Assembly (NCBI RefSeq): GCF_007995085.1
Contig: NZ_VOQS01000003.1
Span: 434,001-498,000 of the forward strand
DNA length: 64,000 bases
DNA from: Paraburkholderia azotifigens
GTDB lineage: Bacteria > Pseudomonadota > Gammaproteobacteria > Burkholderiales > Burkholderiaceae
Direction: 5' to 3'
Notes under the pieces: model-generated
What the model saw: only the letters and a program-made list of their open reading frames with translations
Databases searched by the model: none
Told to the model about the DNA's origin: nothing
In this document: in pieces, positions 61,426 through 64,000 of the stretch
How the letters are laid out: each line of letters opens with the position of its first letter
Numbering within the stretch: the stretch's first letter is position 1
Translations under genes and position numbers: made by a program

Positions 61426-61446
61426 AAGTAACCGGTCATCTATTTT
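61426..61446 (-). promoter_or_regulatory. TetR operator upstream of the tetR gene
   Basis: On the minus strand this reads AAAATAGATGACCGGTTACTT, matching the operator at 60763-60782 in all but a few positions. It is about 20 bp before the TetR start codon, so the repressor would block its own transcription. Confidence 0.75.
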
Positions 61447-61467
61447 CTGTCAAGCTGCGGCGGGCTC

Positions 61468-62775
61468 TCAATGCGCGACGTAGCGCTGCGCCAGCGCCTC
61501 GTACAGCGGCGGCGCAAAGAGCTTCGACACCTGGCTCGCGATCAGCGCAGTCGCCATCAGCGACAGCACCAGCGCGTGCCCGTTGATCATCTCGATCACG
61601 ATGACGAACGCGGTGATCGGGCTTTGCGTGACGGCCGCGAGATAGCCGACCATGCCGAGCGCGATGAGCATCGGCAGCTGCATCTGCCCGAACAGAAGAT
61701 GCAGTGCGTTACCGATTCCGGCACCGATCGCGAGCGAAGGCGCAAAGAGACCGCCTGGCGCGCCGGGCAGATACGAGCCGACCATCGACGCCATCTTGAG
61801 CAGCGGATAGCTCGCGCCGAGTTGCGAGCTGCCTTCGAGCATGCCGCGCGCTTCGGCATAGCCGCTGCCGAATGTATGACCGCCGGCGGCGACGCCGATG
61901 ACGGCGATGAAGAGGCCGCACGCCGCGCCGAATGCAACGGGATGCGCGTTGCGCCACACGACCAGTCTTGCTGGCATCCAGCGTCCCGTATTCAGCAACA
62001 GCCAGCAGAATGCGCCGCCCGCGACGCCCGTCACGCCGCCCAGCATCACCACGGCAACGGCGAGCAGATCCGGAAAGTGGCCGTCTATATCGATCGTGCC
62101 GAAATACGTGTAGTTGCCCTGCATGCCGAGCGAGACGATACCCGCGAAGATGATCGCCGTGATCAGCACGCCGCTGGTCCGCTGCTCGAAGCTGCGCGTC
62201 AGTTCTTCGATGGCGAAGACGACGCCGGCGAGCGGCGCATTGAATGCCGCGGAGAGCCCCGCGGCCGCACCCGCCAGTGCGAGCTTGCGTTCCAGTTCCG
62301 CGCCGCGGATATTGCGCAGGCGCTCGGGGTAAAAGCGCCGCAGACTGAACATCAGCGACGCGCCGACGTGGATCGTCGGCCCCTCGCGGCCAATCGTGAA
62401 GCCGCCCAGAATCGATAGAAACGATATGGCGATCTTGCCGAGGAGAATCCGCAGGTTCAGCAGACGCGGGCCGAGGTCGCGCCCGTCATGCAGCGTCGCG
62501 ATCACTTGAGGAATACCGCTGCCCTCGGCGCCGGGGAACCAGCGGCGCGTCATCCAGACGCCGACCGCGCCGACGGCCGGCGTGAGCACGAGCGGCAACC
62601 ACCAGAGCATCGCCGTGTAGCGCAAAAAGGCTTCGTAGCCGGAATCGATCAGACGCGCGTACATGACGGCGACCAGACCGGTTGCCACCGCGCCCAGCCA
62701 GAACACCCCATAGTGGAGCCAAAGCCGCCTGGCGCGCAGCACCGCGCGTCGGTCGAGAGGAACGGGAATGCGCAT
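61468..62775 (-). CDS. ClC-family H+/Cl- antiporter
   Basis: A 435-residue membrane protein with all ClC signatures: GSGIPQ, GREGPTIHVGA (gating glutamate), FAIEELTRSF (second glutamate, proton path) and GLFAPSLAIGAGIG. Both glutamates are present, so it is probably a proton-coupled exchanger rather than a channel. The family protects bacteria during acid exposure. No strong ribosome site decides between ATG 62775 and ATG 62814. It is encoded downstream of a MarR gene on the same strand. Confidence 0.92.
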   Translation of the reverse strand: MRIPVPLDRRAVLRARRLWLHYGVFWLGAVATGLVAVMYARLIDSGYEAFLRYTAMLWWLPLVLTPAVGAVGVWMTRRWFPGAEGSGIPQVIATLHDGRDLGPRLLNLRILLGKIAISFLSILGGFTIGREGPTIHVGASLMFSLRRFYPERLRNIRGAELERKLALAGAAAGLSAAFNAPLAGVVFAIEELTRSFEQRTSGVLITAIIFAGIVSLGMQGNYTYFGTIDIDGHFPDLLAVAVVMLGGVTGVAGGAFCWLLLNTGRWMPARLVVWRNAHPVAFGAACGLFIAVIGVAAGGHTFGSGYAEARGMLEGSSQLGASYPLLKMASMVGSYLPGAPGGLFAPSLAIGAGIGNALHLLFGQMQLPMLIALGMVGYLAAVTQSPITAFVIVIEMINGHALVLSLMATALIASQVSKLFAPPLYEALAQRYVAH

Positions 62776-62869
62776 CGGAATGCTTGTGTGTGGTCGAAAC
62801 GAAATAAGGCACATTGTGACATAAATGCGCACTCCCCCGTTTCGCCCCCGACAGCCCACTGCGCAATGC

Positions 62870-63289
62870 CTATTCGCCCACCTCGCCGAACACCCAGCCG
62901 AACGAGCCATAGTGCGCCTTGTGCTCGGCTGCGAGCTTGAGCAGGCAGCGCTCGCCCTTGGGCGTCAGATGCACCTGCACCTGACGGCGATCGTCGGCGT
63001 CGGGCTTGCGCGTCACGAGCCCCGCCGATTCGCAGCGCGACACCAGCGCGGCCGTGCCGTTTGGCGCCGCCTGCAGACGTTCCGCGAGTTCGCCGACCGT
63101 GGCCCACTGGCGGCCTTCGAACCCGCGCACGTGCAGCAGCAGCTGATACTGAAGCGTCGTGATGCCCGCCGCGTTGGCGATCTCTTCGGAGACGCGCAGA
63201 AACTTGCGCAACTCGTAACGGAATACCGACATCGCTTCCAGATCCCGTTTGGCTGGAAGGTCGCGTTTGGCTTGCCTGCTTGAACTCAT
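62870..63289 (-). CDS. MarR-family transcriptional regulator
   Basis: A 139-residue regulator with the MarR winged helix: LQYQLLLHVRGFEGRQWATVGELAERLQAAPNGTAALVSRCESAGLVTRKPDADDRRQVQVHLTPKG, including the DxRxxxVxLT wing. It controls genes in response to small aromatic compounds in typical members. It lies upstream of the ClC antiporter gene (94 bp) and may regulate it. It is divergent from the methyltransferase gene. Confidence 0.9.
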   Translation of the reverse strand: MSSSRQAKRDLPAKRDLEAMSVFRYELRKFLRVSEEIANAAGITTLQYQLLLHVRGFEGRQWATVGELAERLQAAPNGTAALVSRCESAGLVTRKPDADDRRQVQVHLTPKGERCLLKLAAEHKAHYGSFGWVFGEVGE

Positions 63290-63473
63290 TTGCAGTCCCG
63301 GTGAATGGCCTTGATGTTCGCGGATCATACACACACGCACGAAATGCCCCGCACTGCGCCTTTCGTCTGTCTTTCCGCTACCTATACTTCGCATGGACGC
63401 CGTCGACAACGTGCAGGCATGGGCGGACGTCCTTTTCGTCAGATCAATTCTGCCTTCGCCGAGGAGGTGGCAC

Positions 63474-64000
63474 ATGCAATACGACGAGCAAAAAGTGCAG
63501 GACTTCATGGGGCGCATGGTCGAAGAGTTCGGCGCGGTCGCGTCCGCACCGCTGATTGCGCTGGGCGACCGGCTCGGGCTGTACAAGGCAATGACCGAGC
63601 AAGGCTGGATGACCTCGGAGCAGGTGGCAGAACGCGCCGGTCTCGCCGAACGGTACGTGCGCGAATGGCTCGCGGCGCAGGCCGCCTCAGGCTTCGTCCG
63701 CTACGAGCCTGAAACCGCGCGTTATCAACTCGATAACGAAATGGCGATGTGCTTCGCCGAGGAGACGAGCCCCACTTTCATACCGGGTTTCGTCGACTGC
63801 GCCGAAGCGATGTTCCGCAGCCTGCCCAAACTCGAAGCCGCGTTTCGCACAGGGCTCGGCGTCGGATGGCATCAGCATCATCCGTCGCTGTTCAGGGGCA
63901 CCGAGCGATTCTTCCGTCCGGGCTATGCGGCGCATCTCGTCGATGAATGGATTCCCGCGCTCAATGGTGTCGAAGCGATACTCAAGGGACGCGGCGCGAA
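63474..64000 (+). CDS. class I SAM-dependent methyltransferase (cut by window end)
   Basis: The first 175 codons of a protein resembling Rv2258c-like methyltransferases. A winged-helix dimerisation domain is seen (APLIALGDRLGLYKAM, TSEQVAERAGLAERYVREWLAAQAASGFVRYEPETARYQL), followed by the connecting helices with FFRPGYAAHLVDEWIP. The Rossmann SAM-binding domain lies beyond 64000 and is not visible. GAGGAGG six bases before ATG 63474 gives the start. It is divergent from the MarR gene. Confidence 0.85.
   Translation, partial: MQYDEQKVQDFMGRMVEEFGAVASAPLIALGDRLGLYKAMTEQGWMTSEQVAERAGLAERYVREWLAAQAASGFVRYEPETARYQLDNEMAMCFAEETSPTFIPGFVDCAEAMFRSLPKLEAAFRTGLGVGWHQHHPSLFRGTERFFRPGYAAHLVDEWIPALNGVEAILKGRGA

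Noticed and set aside
1..64000. CRISPR array, tRNA, rRNA or prophage
   Set aside because: The tandem repeats found have 11-13-bp units without spacers, and no cloverleaf, rRNA segment or phage structural gene was seen.

Overview
The window is GC-rich, almost fully coding DNA whose gene content fits a Burkholderiaceae soil or plant-associated bacterium of the Paraburkholderia/Caballeronia type. This is inferred from protein families (DUF4148, DUF3331, many LysR/OmpR/FixJ-type regulators, sedolisin and S10 peptidases) and codon bias, not from a marker gene. No rRNA, tRNA, CRISPR array or phage is visible. One IS110-family element (about 5.4-6.9 kb) is the only clear mobile element.

Layout. 0-5 kb: a degenerate UbiB-like protein, a DMT exporter, an L,D-transpeptidase, NAD synthetase (nadE) and a small RRM-like protein. 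5.4-6.9 kb: the IS110 element. 7-12 kb: two small secreted proteins and two peptidases of acid-active families (S10 and S53). 12-15 kb: small housekeeping genes and a divergent LysE exporter/AsnC regulator pair. 15-20 kb: a four-gene operon (histidine phosphatase, APH-type kinase, SDR, acyl-CoA dehydrogenase) followed by a LysR gene; its composition resembles the lva/ACAD10-11 route for 4-hydroxyacyl-CoA catabolism. 20-28 kb: an unusual histidine kinase, a DUF347 membrane protein, two solitary ABC binding proteins, a free-standing condensation-type acyltransferase and a beta-propeller lipoprotein. 28-30 kb: ilvD.

30-54 kb is the most unusual part: a signalling and secretion island. It holds two paralogous secreted alpha/beta hydrolases, a secreted epoxide hydrolase, cytochrome P460, a BON protein, a DipZ-type redox protein, DUF4148, a cNMP-binding/thioredoxin-reductase-like protein, a 1700-residue pseudokinase/AAA/GAF/histidine-kinase hybrid, a FixJ-type regulator, a lone receiver, two paralogous orphan OmpR-type regulators, an ECF sigma factor, AraC and LysR proteins. 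Reading the intergenic DNA shows a recurrent promoter architecture. A GATACRT box lies exactly eight bases upstream of a TYWAAT hexamer, and a GAMAMAM-like half-site starts exactly eleven bases further upstream. Six good copies precede six transcription units within 21 kb. This PhoB/OmpR-like geometry suggests a local regulon of one or both OmpR paralogs. A second dyad (consensus CCWATACGAWCGTATG) occurs four times around the FixJ-type genes and two putative targets.

54-64 kb: an EAL-domain remnant beside an intact diguanylate cyclase, a SulP-STAS-cNMP transporter, an isochorismatase-family hydrolase with its TetR repressor (each preceded by the same ACCGGT operator), a ClC antiporter, a MarR regulator and the start of a methyltransferase cut by the window end. 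Short tandem repeats of 11 or 13 bp recur at four intergenic sites.
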